From: Veillonella dispar
Lineage (GTDB): Bacteria > Bacillota > Negativicutes > Veillonellales > Veillonellaceae
Assembly: GCF_900637515.1 (NCBI RefSeq)
Contig: NZ_LR134375.1
Coordinates: 502,501-566,500, forward strand
Reading direction: 5' to 3'
Length of the DNA stretch: 64,000 nucleotides
Part shown: in pieces, positions 26,177 through 34,776 of the stretch
How positions within the stretch are numbered: position 1 is the stretch's first letter
How the letters are laid out: every line of letters begins with the position of its first letter
Notes under the pieces: generated by a model
What the model was told of the DNA's origin: nothing
What the model saw: only the letters and a program-made list of their open reading frames with translations
Database searches by the model: none
Translations under genes and position numbers: made by a program

Positions 26177-27067
26177 ATGAATCCACATAATCATGCAATT
26201 TCACATGCAGGACTTACTATGTCGAGACATACGGTGTTTGACGGTATCGATCTATTATTTCTGGATGTGAAAGAAGAGTCGGTTCAATTTTATGCTAAAT
26301 CACATACCAAGACATTTGCCATAAATCATTGTGAAGAGGGGCGCATCGAGTGTAAGTTTACATCTGGGGAATATTTATATATGGGGCCAGGAGATATGTC
26401 ATTAGGATGGCATACTCATGCTGACTACCAACATAAAAATTATTTCCCTACAAAACTTTTTAAGGGAATTGTATTACTCGTAGATGTAGAAAAAGCGCAA
26501 CCTGTATTGGATTCGCTTGTTACTGAGTCACGTATTAATTTAACAAGCCTAGCTGAACGATTTTGTGAGCATTCCGAGTACGGTATGATGATGGAAGAAA
26601 CTGAATCGGTTAGACAGATTTTTTCTAGCTTATATAAAGTGCCTGACCAAATCAAAGGGCACTATTTTAAATTAAAGGTTATTGAGATCTTTTTGTTATT
26701 ATCTGTAATTTCTACGAGCAATAATGAAAAGAGAGCAACCTATCGGAAACAGCAGGTTGATATTGTGAAAGCTGTTAACGAATATGTATCTACTCAGTTT
26801 ATGAAGCGTATTACAATTGAGACATTATCTGAACAATTTGATGTACCTACGTCTACATTAAAAAGATGTTTTAAGGGCGTATATGGTACGACGATACATC
26901 AATATTTAAAAGAATGTCGTATTAATGCGGCTAAGAGGTTACTCCATGAAACGGATCAATCGATTCTAGAAATTGCTAATGCCGTAGGCTATGAGAATGG
27001 CAGTAAGTTTACTAGTGCCTTTAAAGAGGCTACTGGTGTAACTCCAAGTGCTTATCGTAAGATATAA
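26177..27067 (+). CDS. AraC-family regulator of the heme operon
   Basis: 296 residues. The C-terminal 95 residues hold two helix-turn-helix units (ITIETLSEQFDVPTSTLKRCFKGVYG, then ILEIANAVGYENGSKFTSAFKEATGVTPSAYRK), the classic AraC signature. The N-terminal part (about residues 1-190) is a ligand domain with little recognisable sequence, comparable in layout to PchR-type regulators that activate siderophore or heme receptor genes when the cargo is present. It lies 181 bases upstream of the receptor gene on the same strand and has a Fur-type site in its promoter. Heme or an iron chelate as inducer is inference. Confidence 0.9.
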   Translation: MNPHNHAISHAGLTMSRHTVFDGIDLLFLDVKEESVQFYAKSHTKTFAINHCEEGRIECKFTSGEYLYMGPGDMSLGWHTHADYQHKNYFPTKLFKGIVLLVDVEKAQPVLDSLVTESRINLTSLAERFCEHSEYGMMMEETESVRQIFSSLYKVPDQIKGHYFKLKVIEIFLLLSVISTSNNEKRATYRKQQVDIVKAVNEYVSTQFMKRITIETLSEQFDVPTSTLKRCFKGVYGTTIHQYLKECRINAAKRLLHETDQSILEIANAVGYENGSKFTSAFKEATGVTPSAYRKI

Positions 27068-27117
27068 CAATTTAATATTGTCCGAAACGTATATTTTTGG
27101 TCTTTTCGGAGTAGATA

Positions 27118-27195
27118 TGCAAGATACACTTTGCTAACATTAAAATGTAAATGATATTCAATGTCATTATATGTTGGTAGAGTGTATCTTTTTAT
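27118..27195 (+). terminator. Long hairpin terminator of the AraC gene with a Fur-type site in its apex
   Basis: AAGATACACT with GCTAACAT on the left pairs with ATGTTGGT and AGTGTATCTT on the right, followed by TTTTATTT. The apical part contains the palindrome TGATATTCAATGTCA (27152-27166). The terminator ends exactly where the receptor promoter begins. Confidence 0.7.
27152..27166. promoter_or_regulatory. Fur-type operator upstream of the receptor gene
   Basis: TGATATTCAATGTCA reads as TGACATT-G-AATATCA on the other strand, a 7-1-7 inverted repeat matching the Fur consensus at 11 of 14 half-site positions. It agrees with the site before the AraC gene at 14 of 15 positions. It lies 30 bases upstream of the receptor -35 box. 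Confidence 0.6.
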
Positions 27196-27224
27196 TTGAG
27201 AGTGAAAGATACAAAACGTATAAT
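27196..27224 (+). promoter_or_regulatory. Promoter of the heme uptake operon
   Basis: TTGAGA at 27196-27201 and a perfect TATAAT at 27219-27224 are separated by 17 bases; the start codon follows 25 bases later behind GAGGAGGG. Confidence 0.75.
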
Positions 27225-27248
27225 TAGTTAAAATTTGAGGAGGGCACA

Positions 27249-30200
27249 ATGGACCGGTGGGGACATACAAAGCGCACCATAATTCTGTCTAGTGCAGTTG
27301 CCTTGTGGCTTAGCGCACCTCTTGTAGTATGGGCTGAGAATGCAACCGTTACTACAGATGTTGTTCATGTTAAAGGAACATGGGCAGAAGAAGCAGCCAA
27401 ATTAGACTCACAGCAAGTGCAAATCATTACCAAGAAAGATATTGAGAAAAAGCAGGCGAAGTCCGTCGAAGATATTATTTTTACACAAACTGGCGTCTCT
27501 AGAACTGTAGATGCTATGGGCCGTGTAGGTGTATCTATTCGTGGTGCAGAAGCGCGTCACACACTTATTTTAGTAGATGGTCAACCAGTACTAGGCGATT
27601 TTGATAAGTACTCCGGTGCAGCAGATGAAGTTCAACGGTTAGGTGCAGAAAATGTTGAACGTATTGAGGTTATCCAAGGGGCAGCCAGTGCAAAATACGG
27701 TTCAGATGCTATTGGTGGTGTTGTTAACATCATCACAAAAAAAGCACAGAAGAAACCGATCTTACAATTAAACGCAGAAGGTATGCGTCGTAAGAGTGAT
27801 GGTGATACATTCCCATTCCAAAACTTCTTTATTCGTGCCGACTCTGGTCAAATGGGTAAGTTAAAGGTTGGTTTGTCAGGCAGTAAACGTGATCTAATGC
27901 CTGTTTTAGCATCCGTTAAACGTCGAGATTCTGGCATGGCTTTTGATTATGCAAAACATAATTTTAAGCCAAATGTGCTTCGTTATTATGGTGATGCGGC
28001 TGATATCGGTCTTGTAGCAACCTACGAAGCTAATGATAAGAATAAATTTGAAATGCGACTTAACCGCTACACAGAAGACCTTGTACGCGATGTTAAGCAC
28101 TCCGACTCTGATTTAGAGCCTCAACAACATTTCAAACGTACCGCAGACCGCAATACGGCTAATTTACAATGGTCCTCCCGAGCAGGCAAAAGCGATTGGA
28201 CTGTTGAAACTAACTACTCCCGCATTAAAGAAAATGATGTAGCCCTCATTAGCTATACAGGTCGCTCCGCCTATGAAGGCTCCAATGAGTTGCGTTATAT
28301 CGATAACATCGATCATCGTCAATTGGATATTCGAGCTAATGCGAATACACAGCTTAATAAAAATCATTTGCTTAGCTACGGCGTAAGTTATGCTCGTGAA
28401 GAAGGTTCTGGTAGCCGCTTAAAGAGTTCTCCTAATACAAGTACCATGTACATTGATCCTTGGGATTACGATAAGAGCTTATTAGTGGATAAACTAGACC
28501 GCCTTGTAAGACGTAAAGGCGATAATAGCATCAAGGTTTACTCTCATATCCACGATTATAAATTCATTAATTCCGGTGGTGGTATGCCGCAATGGGATAT
28601 GGATTATGAATATTATGGTGCAGAAACAGATGCTCAAAAACCAGGTATAACTTATGATGACTATATAAACTATGGTTTGTCTGAAAGTAGATTAAGTGAT
28701 TGGTCTAGTACATCTCCTAATAATCAACCTGTAACAGATGAGTTCAAAGCTCGTTATAAGGCTTTAGAAGACCGTTTGAAAGCAGAAAATCCTGTATTAT
28801 CTGCCACACGTGCCAATATTGTAGGTGACTATTTTAAATATGGCGAGTCCAATGATCCTGAGATGCGCAAAAAGGCACCTAAGCTAAATGGTAAAGCCTT
28901 CCTAGAAGAATATCGTAGCCGTGATCAACGCTTAACAACTGGTAGCGGTACGATTCGTAAGTTAAATGCTTATGTTTCTGATACATGGCAGGTAAATAAG
29001 AACTTAACATTATCCCCAATTCTTCGCTTTGATAACAGCAGCTTATTTGGTTCTAATTTATCTGCGTCCTTAGGCATGACCTATAACGTTAAAGGTAATA
29101 CTCACCGTAGATTTAAAGCCAATGTAGGGACGGGCTATACAGAACCAGGTATGGGCGAATTGTGGTACAACTGGGAAATGTATGCTTCTAACCCTGTTGG
29201 TATTGGGGTTGCAAAACTTGGTTGGTACTGGGCTGGCAATCCTAATTTGAAACCTGAGAAATCTGTTAACTTTGACATGAGCTTAGAAGGTGAAAATAAG
29301 AATACTTATGCTCGTGTAGGCGTATTCCATAACCGCATCAAAAACTATATGTCTGTATACTTCACAGGGGACTTTATGGACTTTGCTCCATACCTCAAAG
29401 GTGATGCTAAGTACCAACGTGCACCAGACATGATTTATAGCTTTAAAAATATTGGTAAAGCTGAAATTACGGGCCTTCAAGCAGAGGTACAACAAAAATT
29501 CGGTAAGTATTGGTCCGGTAAGCTCGGGTATACATACTTGCATGCGATCAATAAGAGTGATCCAACAATGCCTCGACAATTGTTGGATAAACCAATGCAT
29601 AAGGTTGATATTGGTATTACCTATGACAACCCTAAATCCGGTTGGAATGGTTCCATTTGGGGCGATTACTATATCAATATGCTTGATAGTAATACTCTTA
29701 ATAATGGTGGCAACTACTGGCCAGATATTTTATCTGGTGATGCAGGCGTATATAAGAAGCAAACCTATGAAAAGAAAACATTTGGCATTTGGAACGTAAT
29801 GGTTCAAAAACGATTCAATAAAAATGCCATGATGTACTTTGGCATCAATAATATCTTTAACCATCGCGATGATGACCGTGCTACGCAAGAACGTGTGTAT
29901 CGTGTAGGGGTTAACCTTAAATTTGGTGGTGGAGACAGCAGTAAAACGACAGCTATCGGTAAGACTAAGGATGGTACAAAAGGTAGCGTAACAGGTGCAA
30001 ATGTAACGGATACTAATGGGAAAGTTACAAATGGTGAATCCGGTGTACAAAACGTATCTGATGTGGTTCGCTTAACTGATTTTATTCATTCTGATTTCGA
30101 CACTACTAAAGAACGTGGTGTTACATTAGTTGGCGACTACAGAGCACGTTGGATGGCACATGATGGCTCTAATAGACCACAATCTCCATTTAGAGAAAAT

Positions 30201-32333
30201 TCCGCTATTGGTTCTGCAAAAGCTAATATGTACGATGCCAATCGTCATAGCTTTGAACAACGTTTGCGCCTAGGCTTCGATGCTCGTCTTAATGAGTTTA
30301 CCAATCTCAAAGTTATCGGTAGTGCAACTGGTATGAGCGGTGTTGATACAAGCTGGACACAATCCGATTCTAAAGGCTTTAACCATCAACGAATCGACAC
30401 AGTTGATCTCACAAGACGCGTTAAAAAATGGGATGTATCGGTAGGTCGCTTAACAGAACCTATGGGGGCTAGTGGCTACTGGTTTGGTCAATCTTATGAT
30501 GGCGTTCGTGCCGTTTGGAATGGTAATGACTCACAAGTTCGTATTGGTGTTGGTACTTTCAAACATAGTACAGGTATTACTGATTCGGCTTATACTCATG
30601 CAGTACATGAAGTTATTTATAGACCGCCAACAGCGGCTGAATTGATTGGTATCAATCGTGATGAATATCCATATGATATCAACAGTGCTACAAAAACTGG
30701 CTCTGATGGTGAGAAAAAATCTAGTGAAGATACAGCTGCACCAGATAGCCCTAATGGTATTTATGATTCTACTTATAAAGGTAAGACAGATAGCATTTAC
30801 TTCTATCAACAACTGAAAGAATTGCAAGCTGAATATGAAGCTTATAAAGAAACCTTGGATTTAAGCTGGAGTAATCCAAATCGCGATCAAGAGCTTGAAA
30901 AGGCAAATGCTAAGCTTGTGGAAACACAACAAAAACAAGCTCAAGTGATGAGCCGCTTACAAGATATTCTTGCTAAGGCATACCCTACAGATATGGCTGA
31001 GAAGAAATTCTCCCTCGATATACCATCTGGTGGTTATGCAATGTATGAAATCACTAATAAGAATACAGGGGAAAAACTCTATAAGACCGGGGACATTATG
31101 TATAATGTGAACTCTTCTTTATACCCTGAATACTTAAAAGAAAAGGCTAAAGGTCTTATCGTATCTGCTGATAATAAAGATGCTTTAGTAAATCCTAAAG
31201 CCTATGTTGAAAAACATGGTGACGAGATTAATCAATCCGTAGCAGAAATTGCTAAATATAATGCTACAGATAACTGGAGCAACTATAACAATAGTGAACT
31301 TGATGTGGTTTGGGTTAAACAGCCAGATGGCACATTCAAACAATCTTATGATTACTATGGACAACCAGCTAGTGATTATGAGTTCACTGGTTACTTAGGT
31401 GCTAAAACATATAAATACGATAGTGGTAGTTATGTATTTAGTGATTATGATGCTAAAGATGCAATTTACAAAAAGAACTTTACAATGTCCTCTAATGACT
31501 GGGGTGAAGGTAGTTCTTACTATGGTTGGGGCATGCCAAATGCATTGTTCAACTATATGTATAATCTTGAAAAGGTTGTACATGATGCAGAGTCTGAAAA
31601 CAAATTACCACGTGAAGCGATTGGTAAGATCATTGGTAACTTGATTCGTACAGAAGGGGTAGTTCTTGAAAAAGATACTGTACCAGCTATTGATAAAGCT
31701 GCCTTTGTTCAATACAAGAAACAAATAGGCTCTCGTCTTGGGTTACAAGCGTGGTATTTACGCTCCTTTGGCGGTAAAACGCATACATACCTAAATGCAA
31801 ATGGCAACGGTAATGATGAATATAGCTTCTCCAATGTAGCTCATGTATTCGGTATCGGTGCTAAATATCAGTTAGGTGCTAATGCATCTGTTACCGTTGA
31901 TTACGGTCAAAACCGTTCCAACTTGGGTCGTTATTTAAATGGTAACACTGTATACCAACACGAACGTGGCACAGCCGACTTTGCTCTTAAAGGTCATCAA
32001 ATGGGTGGTACACCACACTTCTGGATGGCTCGTCTAGATATTGGTCGTGCCGACCTAGATATTCCTAAATCTTGGAATGCGTTCATCGATTACAAATACT
32101 TTGAACATGGCTCCTTCTTCGGTGGTAATGGTAGTGGTGCAGTTCCGGATCGTTATCTCGACGGTATTCGCAGCTTTACATTCGGTGCTGGCTATGTGCC
32201 TCGCAAGGATTTACTCCTTGAAGCATTCTACACATTTGATGCGAAAGGTACTAATAAACGAGATACGTTATATGGTAGTGAAAGCTTTAAGTTAGGCGAT
32301 TATACAAGAATTCAAGGGACCTACAGGTTCTAA
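27249..32333 (+). CDS. Giant outer-membrane protein: TonB-dependent receptor fused to a second beta-barrel
   Basis: 1,694 residues, about twice a usual receptor. After a signal peptide (to about residue 30) comes a plug (about 45-180) with VQIITKKDIEKKQAKSVEDI, SIRGAEARHTLILVDG and GSDAIGGVVNIITKK. The first barrel contains a FRAP/NPNL-like region (YTEPGMGELW; NPNL at 664-667) and ends with a C-terminal-type beta-signal, YRVGVNLKF, at residue 892. A Gly/Thr/Lys-rich linker (893-930) leads to a second strand-rich half (about 945-1694) resembling Negativicutes porins. It is interrupted by a charged, probably coiled-coil segment (about 1183-1245) and closes with YTRIQGTYRF. The reading frame is continuous. 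The operon context suggests heme as cargo. The second half could be an accessory porin, a cargo-stripping domain or an oligomerisation module. Confidence 0.85.
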   Translation: MDRWGHTKRTIILSSAVALWLSAPLVVWAENATVTTDVVHVKGTWAEEAAKLDSQQVQIITKKDIEKKQAKSVEDIIFTQTGVSRTVDAMGRVGVSIRGAEARHTLILVDGQPVLGDFDKYSGAADEVQRLGAENVERIEVIQGAASAKYGSDAIGGVVNIITKKAQKKPILQLNAEGMRRKSDGDTFPFQNFFIRADSGQMGKLKVGLSGSKRDLMPVLASVKRRDSGMAFDYAKHNFKPNVLRYYGDAADIGLVATYEANDKNKFEMRLNRYTEDLVRDVKHSDSDLEPQQHFKRTADRNTANLQWSSRAGKSDWTVETNYSRIKENDVALISYTGRSAYEGSNELRYIDNIDHRQLDIRANANTQLNKNHLLSYGVSYAREEGSGSRLKSSPNTSTMYIDPWDYDKSLLVDKLDRLVRRKGDNSIKVYSHIHDYKFINSGGGMPQWDMDYEYYGAETDAQKPGITYDDYINYGLSESRLSDWSSTSPNNQPVTDEFKARYKALEDRLKAENPVLSATRANIVGDYFKYGESNDPEMRKKAPKLNGKAFLEEYRSRDQRLTTGSGTIRKLNAYVSDTWQVNKNLTLSPILRFDNSSLFGSNLSASLGMTYNVKGNTHRRFKANVGTGYTEPGMGELWYNWEMYASNPVGIGVAKLGWYWAGNPNLKPEKSVNFDMSLEGENKNTYARVGVFHNRIKNYMSVYFTGDFMDFAPYLKGDAKYQRAPDMIYSFKNIGKAEITGLQAEVQQKFGKYWSGKLGYTYLHAINKSDPTMPRQLLDKPMHKVDIGITYDNPKSGWNGSIWGDYYINMLDSNTLNNGGNYWPDILSGDAGVYKKQTYEKKTFGIWNVMVQKRFNKNAMMYFGINNIFNHRDDDRATQERVYRVGVNLKFGGGDSSKTTAIGKTKDGTKGSVTGANVTDTNGKVTNGESGVQNVSDVVRLTDFIHSDFDTTKERGVTLVGDYRARWMAHDGSNRPQSPFRENSAIGSAKANMYDANRHSFEQRLRLGFDARLNEFTNLKVIGSATGMSGVDTSWTQSDSKGFNHQRIDTVDLTRRVKKWDVSVGRLTEPMGASGYWFGQSYDGVRAVWNGNDSQVRIGVGTFKHSTGITDSAYTHAVHEVIYRPPTAAELIGINRDEYPYDINSATKTGSDGEKKSSEDTAAPDSPNGIYDSTYKGKTDSIYFYQQLKELQAEYEAYKETLDLSWSNPNRDQELEKANAKLVETQQKQAQVMSRLQDILAKAYPTDMAEKKFSLDIPSGGYAMYEITNKNTGEKLYKTGDIMYNVNSSLYPEYLKEKAKGLIVSADNKDALVNPKAYVEKHGDEINQSVAEIAKYNATDNWSNYNNSELDVVWVKQPDGTFKQSYDYYGQPASDYEFTGYLGAKTYKYDSGSYVFSDYDAKDAIYKKNFTMSSNDWGEGSSYYGWGMPNALFNYMYNLEKVVHDAESENKLPREAIGKIIGNLIRTEGVVLEKDTVPAIDKAAFVQYKKQIGSRLGLQAWYLRSFGGKTHTYLNANGNGNDEYSFSNVAHVFGIGAKYQLGANASVTVDYGQNRSNLGRYLNGNTVYQHERGTADFALKGHQMGGTPHFWMARLDIGRADLDIPKSWNAFIDYKYFEHGSFFGGNGSGAVPDRYLDGIRSFTFGAGYVPRKDLLLEAFYTFDAKGTNKRDTLYGSESFKLGDYTRIQGTYRF

Positions 32334-32368
32334 TGTTCAGTCTGTAAACAGGCAGAAAGGTTACTAAT

Positions 32369-32986
32369 ATGGAAAACTTAAATTATGTCATTCACTTGTT
32401 TCATAGCGGCGGATATGTAATGTATCCATTATTACTCTTGTCTTTCATGGTTATCGCTATCGCTGCAGAACGAGCTTTCTACTATCACAAATATGCCGGT
32501 AAAACTTTCGTTGTTACCCATGCAGTCAATGAACTAGCAAAATTACAAAATTGGGCAGAAATTGATAAAGTAATCAAAGAAAACCCATCTATTGCGAGCC
32601 GTATTGCAGAAGCAGGTTTACATAATGCTTCTAGCGAGGAAGCTATGAAAACAGCCTTTGCTGACCAAATGGGCGTAGACGCAGTAGGCTTCCGTAAATA
32701 TATGGACTATCTCAGTGCTACCGTTACAATCTCTCCATTATTGGGCCTATTAGGTACAGTAACAGGTATGATTGGTTCTTTCAGTATCCTCGACTCCGGT
32801 GCGGGCGCATCTGCTATTACTGGTGGTGTTGGTGAAGCCCTCATCGCTACAGCATCTGGTTTGTGCGTAGCCATCATGGCCTTTATTGTATATACAGTAT
32901 TCAGTCATCGTTTGGATGCTATCATTAACCAAATTGAAAATATGTGTGTTAGCATTGTTAGCGCTAAGCGAGAAGGGTGGAAATGA
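32369..32986 (+). CDS. exbB: ExbB-type proton channel subunit
   Basis: 205 residues with three hydrophobic segments (about 17-35, 117-140, 155-180), as in ExbB/TolQ/MotA. The conserved region SATVTISPLLGLLGTVTGMIGSF (about 112-134) and the third segment GVGEALIATASGLCVAIMAFIVY are family hallmarks. With ExbD it harvests the proton gradient and energises TonB. It lies 35 bases after the receptor gene and overlaps the exbD start. Confidence 0.95.
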   Translation: MENLNYVIHLFHSGGYVMYPLLLLSFMVIAIAAERAFYYHKYAGKTFVVTHAVNELAKLQNWAEIDKVIKENPSIASRIAEAGLHNASSEEAMKTAFADQMGVDAVGFRKYMDYLSATVTISPLLGLLGTVTGMIGSFSILDSGAGASAITGGVGEALIATASGLCVAIMAFIVYTVFSHRLDAIINQIENMCVSIVSAKREGWK

Positions 32987-33396
32987 TTATGAACTTACAA
33001 AGCTTTCGTATGAAAACAAAGCCTGAATTCATGATTATCCCAATGATTGATATTATCTTCTTCTTGTTGGTATTCTTCATGATGAATAGCTTACAAACAG
33101 TGGCTCAAAAAGCATTATCTGTACAATTACCACAAGCTACTAGTGCATCTGCACCGGCTCAGTTACCAGTTGTATTTACACTTGATGCGGAAGGGCATAT
33201 TACAATTGATAACAATCCAATGAGTATTGATCAAGCAGAAGCTATGATTAAACAACGGATTCAAGAAAATCCTAACGCTAGTGTTATCTTACAAGCCGAC
33301 AAACGTGCAGCTCATGGTCAAGTAGTAGCGATTATGGATATGCTAAAGCAATCTGGTGTTAAACGCTTGGCTATTGCAGCTGAACAGAAAGGATAA
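32983..33396 (+). CDS. exbD: ExbD-type energy transducer subunit
   Basis: 137 residues from ATG 32983, whose ATGA overlaps the exbB stop; GTG 32977 and ATG 32989 are alternatives in frame. The single N-terminal membrane segment contains the functional Asp in MIPMIDIIFFLLVFFMM. The periplasmic domain shows QLPQATSASAP and ASVILQADKRAAHGQVVAIMDMLKQSGVKRLAIA, the ExbD/TolR fold. It couples proton flow to TonB movement. Confidence 0.95.
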   Translation: MIMNLQSFRMKTKPEFMIIPMIDIIFFLLVFFMMNSLQTVAQKALSVQLPQATSASAPAQLPVVFTLDAEGHITIDNNPMSIDQAEAMIKQRIQENPNASVILQADKRAAHGQVVAIMDMLKQSGVKRLAIAAEQKG

Positions 33397-33398
33397 CT

Positions 33399-34193
33399 AT
33401 GGGACTAGGCATATCATGGAAAAAAGCAGCCATTATATCCGCCGTAGTTCATCTTATTGCTCTATTTATTGCCGTAATCTTTTTCGTAGTGGTTCCAGCA
33501 ATTCAAGACATGGAAACTTATGAAATCGACCTCACACAAAGTGTGCTCGATGATGGCGGCAGTGGTCATGCCGGCGGTGGTGGCGGAAACAGGTCAGACC
33601 TATTCCCTAAACCATTATCGGCTGATGAAGTAGCGGCAAGAACAAAGGCTGTTGTAGCAAATGTTGATCCATCTACTGCAAGAGATATTCCTGATGCAGT
33701 AGATGTACCCCCGAAAGGCGGCGAACATAAAGGTAATACCTCTGGTGATAATTCCACAGGTGGTTCCGGCCCCGGACATGGTGGCGGCTCTGGCGGTGGA
33801 AACGGTACAGGTGATGGCACTGGCAATGGTGATGGCCAAGGTCAGGGGAATGGTAAGGGTGACGGCACTGGTAAAGGTGACGGTCATGGTACGGTGAAAG
33901 CTGCATTTGATGTAGAAGGATTCCGTGCAAGAGTGCAAGATAATGCACAAATGCCTTCCATGGCTTTAAAAAGAAAATTACAAGGCGATGTGACTGTACA
34001 AGTAACACTTGATACAAATGGTAGTCTTATTGGACAAAGTATCGTATATTCTACAAATGAAATATTCAATGATGCGGCAATGTCTGCCGTAGTGGCCGCA
34101 ACACCATATAAAAATCCAACTGGAGCAGATATCGATATCAAGGTACCAGTTGAGTTTAGAGGTCATGAATCATCTGATGATGAAGATGAATAG
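33399..34193 (+). CDS. tonB: TonB-type energy transducer with a glycine-rich linker
   Basis: 264 residues. One N-terminal membrane anchor (about 10-33) is followed by a periplasmic linker and a TonB C-terminal domain (about 170-258: MALKRKLQGDVTVQVTLDTNG ... VVAATPYKNPTG ... KVPVEFRG). The linker is not the usual Pro/Lys/Glu rod. It is Gly-rich (GGSGHAGGGGGN about 52-63, and a long Gly/Asn/Asp/Lys stretch about 121-165), more flexible in prediction. The C-terminus ends in an acidic tail (SSDDEDE). It starts two bases after the exbD stop and should serve the fused receptor specifically. Confidence 0.92.
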   Translation: MGLGISWKKAAIISAVVHLIALFIAVIFFVVVPAIQDMETYEIDLTQSVLDDGGSGHAGGGGGNRSDLFPKPLSADEVAARTKAVVANVDPSTARDIPDAVDVPPKGGEHKGNTSGDNSTGGSGPGHGGGSGGGNGTGDGTGNGDGQGQGNGKGDGTGKGDGHGTVKAAFDVEGFRARVQDNAQMPSMALKRKLQGDVTVQVTLDTNGSLIGQSIVYSTNEIFNDAAMSAVVAATPYKNPTGADIDIKVPVEFRGHESSDDEDE

Positions 34194-34238
34194 AAGTATC
34201 TATGTAATAGACCTATCTATGAATTAAAGGAGCTAATT

Positions 34239-34757
34239 ATGAAATCAATTATTTTATATTCTTCCCTCACGGGAAATACAAAAAGGGTGGCGGAAGCAAT
34301 GGCTTCTGTAATGCCTGAAGGTACACCTTGCGTTCCTGTAAAAGAGGCGCCTGAGAATTTAGCTGATTATGATACTGTTTTCGTAGGTTTCTGGGTAGAC
34401 CGTGGTACAGCAAATAAAGAGGCTGCTAAGTTAATTGAAACTTTGAAGAATCCTAACATCGTATTCTTTGCTACATTAGGTATGTATGCAGATTCTGATC
34501 ATGCTCGTGAAAGTATTGATAAAGCATCTGAATTACTACAAAATAAAGAGTCCCTTGTAGATGGATTCGTATGCCAAGGTAAAATTGATCCAAAAGTCAT
34601 TGAAATGATGTATAAAATGTTCCCACCTGGATCTGCTCATGGTCAAAGCCCTGAACGCGATGCCTTACATAAAGCGGCTGAAACGCATCCAGACGAACAA
34701 GACTTTGCAAATGCAAAAGAATTTACGAAATCTGTACTTGCAAAGTTGCAAGCCTAA
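34239..34757 (+). CDS. Flavodoxin-family protein of the heme operon
   Basis: 172 residues. The FMN phosphate loop is readable near the N-terminus (SSLTGNTKRVAEAM, about 8-21), and FVGFWVDRGTANKEA (about 49) and FFATLGMYADS (about 75) are the isoalloxazine-side loops of the flavodoxin_3/BilS-HmuF type. Flavodoxins beside HutW/ChuW-like enzymes supply electrons for radical SAM chemistry in anaerobic heme breakdown (known from Fusobacterium HmuF/HmuW). It lies 45 bases after tonB and 19 bases before the radical SAM gene. Confidence 0.88.
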   Translation: MKSIILYSSLTGNTKRVAEAMASVMPEGTPCVPVKEAPENLADYDTVFVGFWVDRGTANKEAAKLIETLKNPNIVFFATLGMYADSDHARESIDKASELLQNKESLVDGFVCQGKIDPKVIEMMYKMFPPGSAHGQSPERDALHKAAETHPDEQDFANAKEFTKSVLAKLQA

Positions 34758-34776
34758 ACTGAAAGGGGATTGGAGT

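Noticed and set aside
29452-30050. Alternative frames inside the receptor gene suggesting a frameshift between the two halves
   Set aside because: The main frame is continuous from 27249 to 32333 and both halves have coherent outer-membrane protein sequence in that frame.
33566-34166. Several overlapping frames opposite and beside tonB
   Set aside because: They arise from the low-complexity Gly-rich coding region; tonB itself explains the sequence.
34639-34776. N-terminal extension of the HutW-type enzyme into the flavodoxin gene
   Set aside because: The extension overlaps the flavodoxin in another frame and has no family similarity; ATG 34777 with its own ribosome binding site is a better start.
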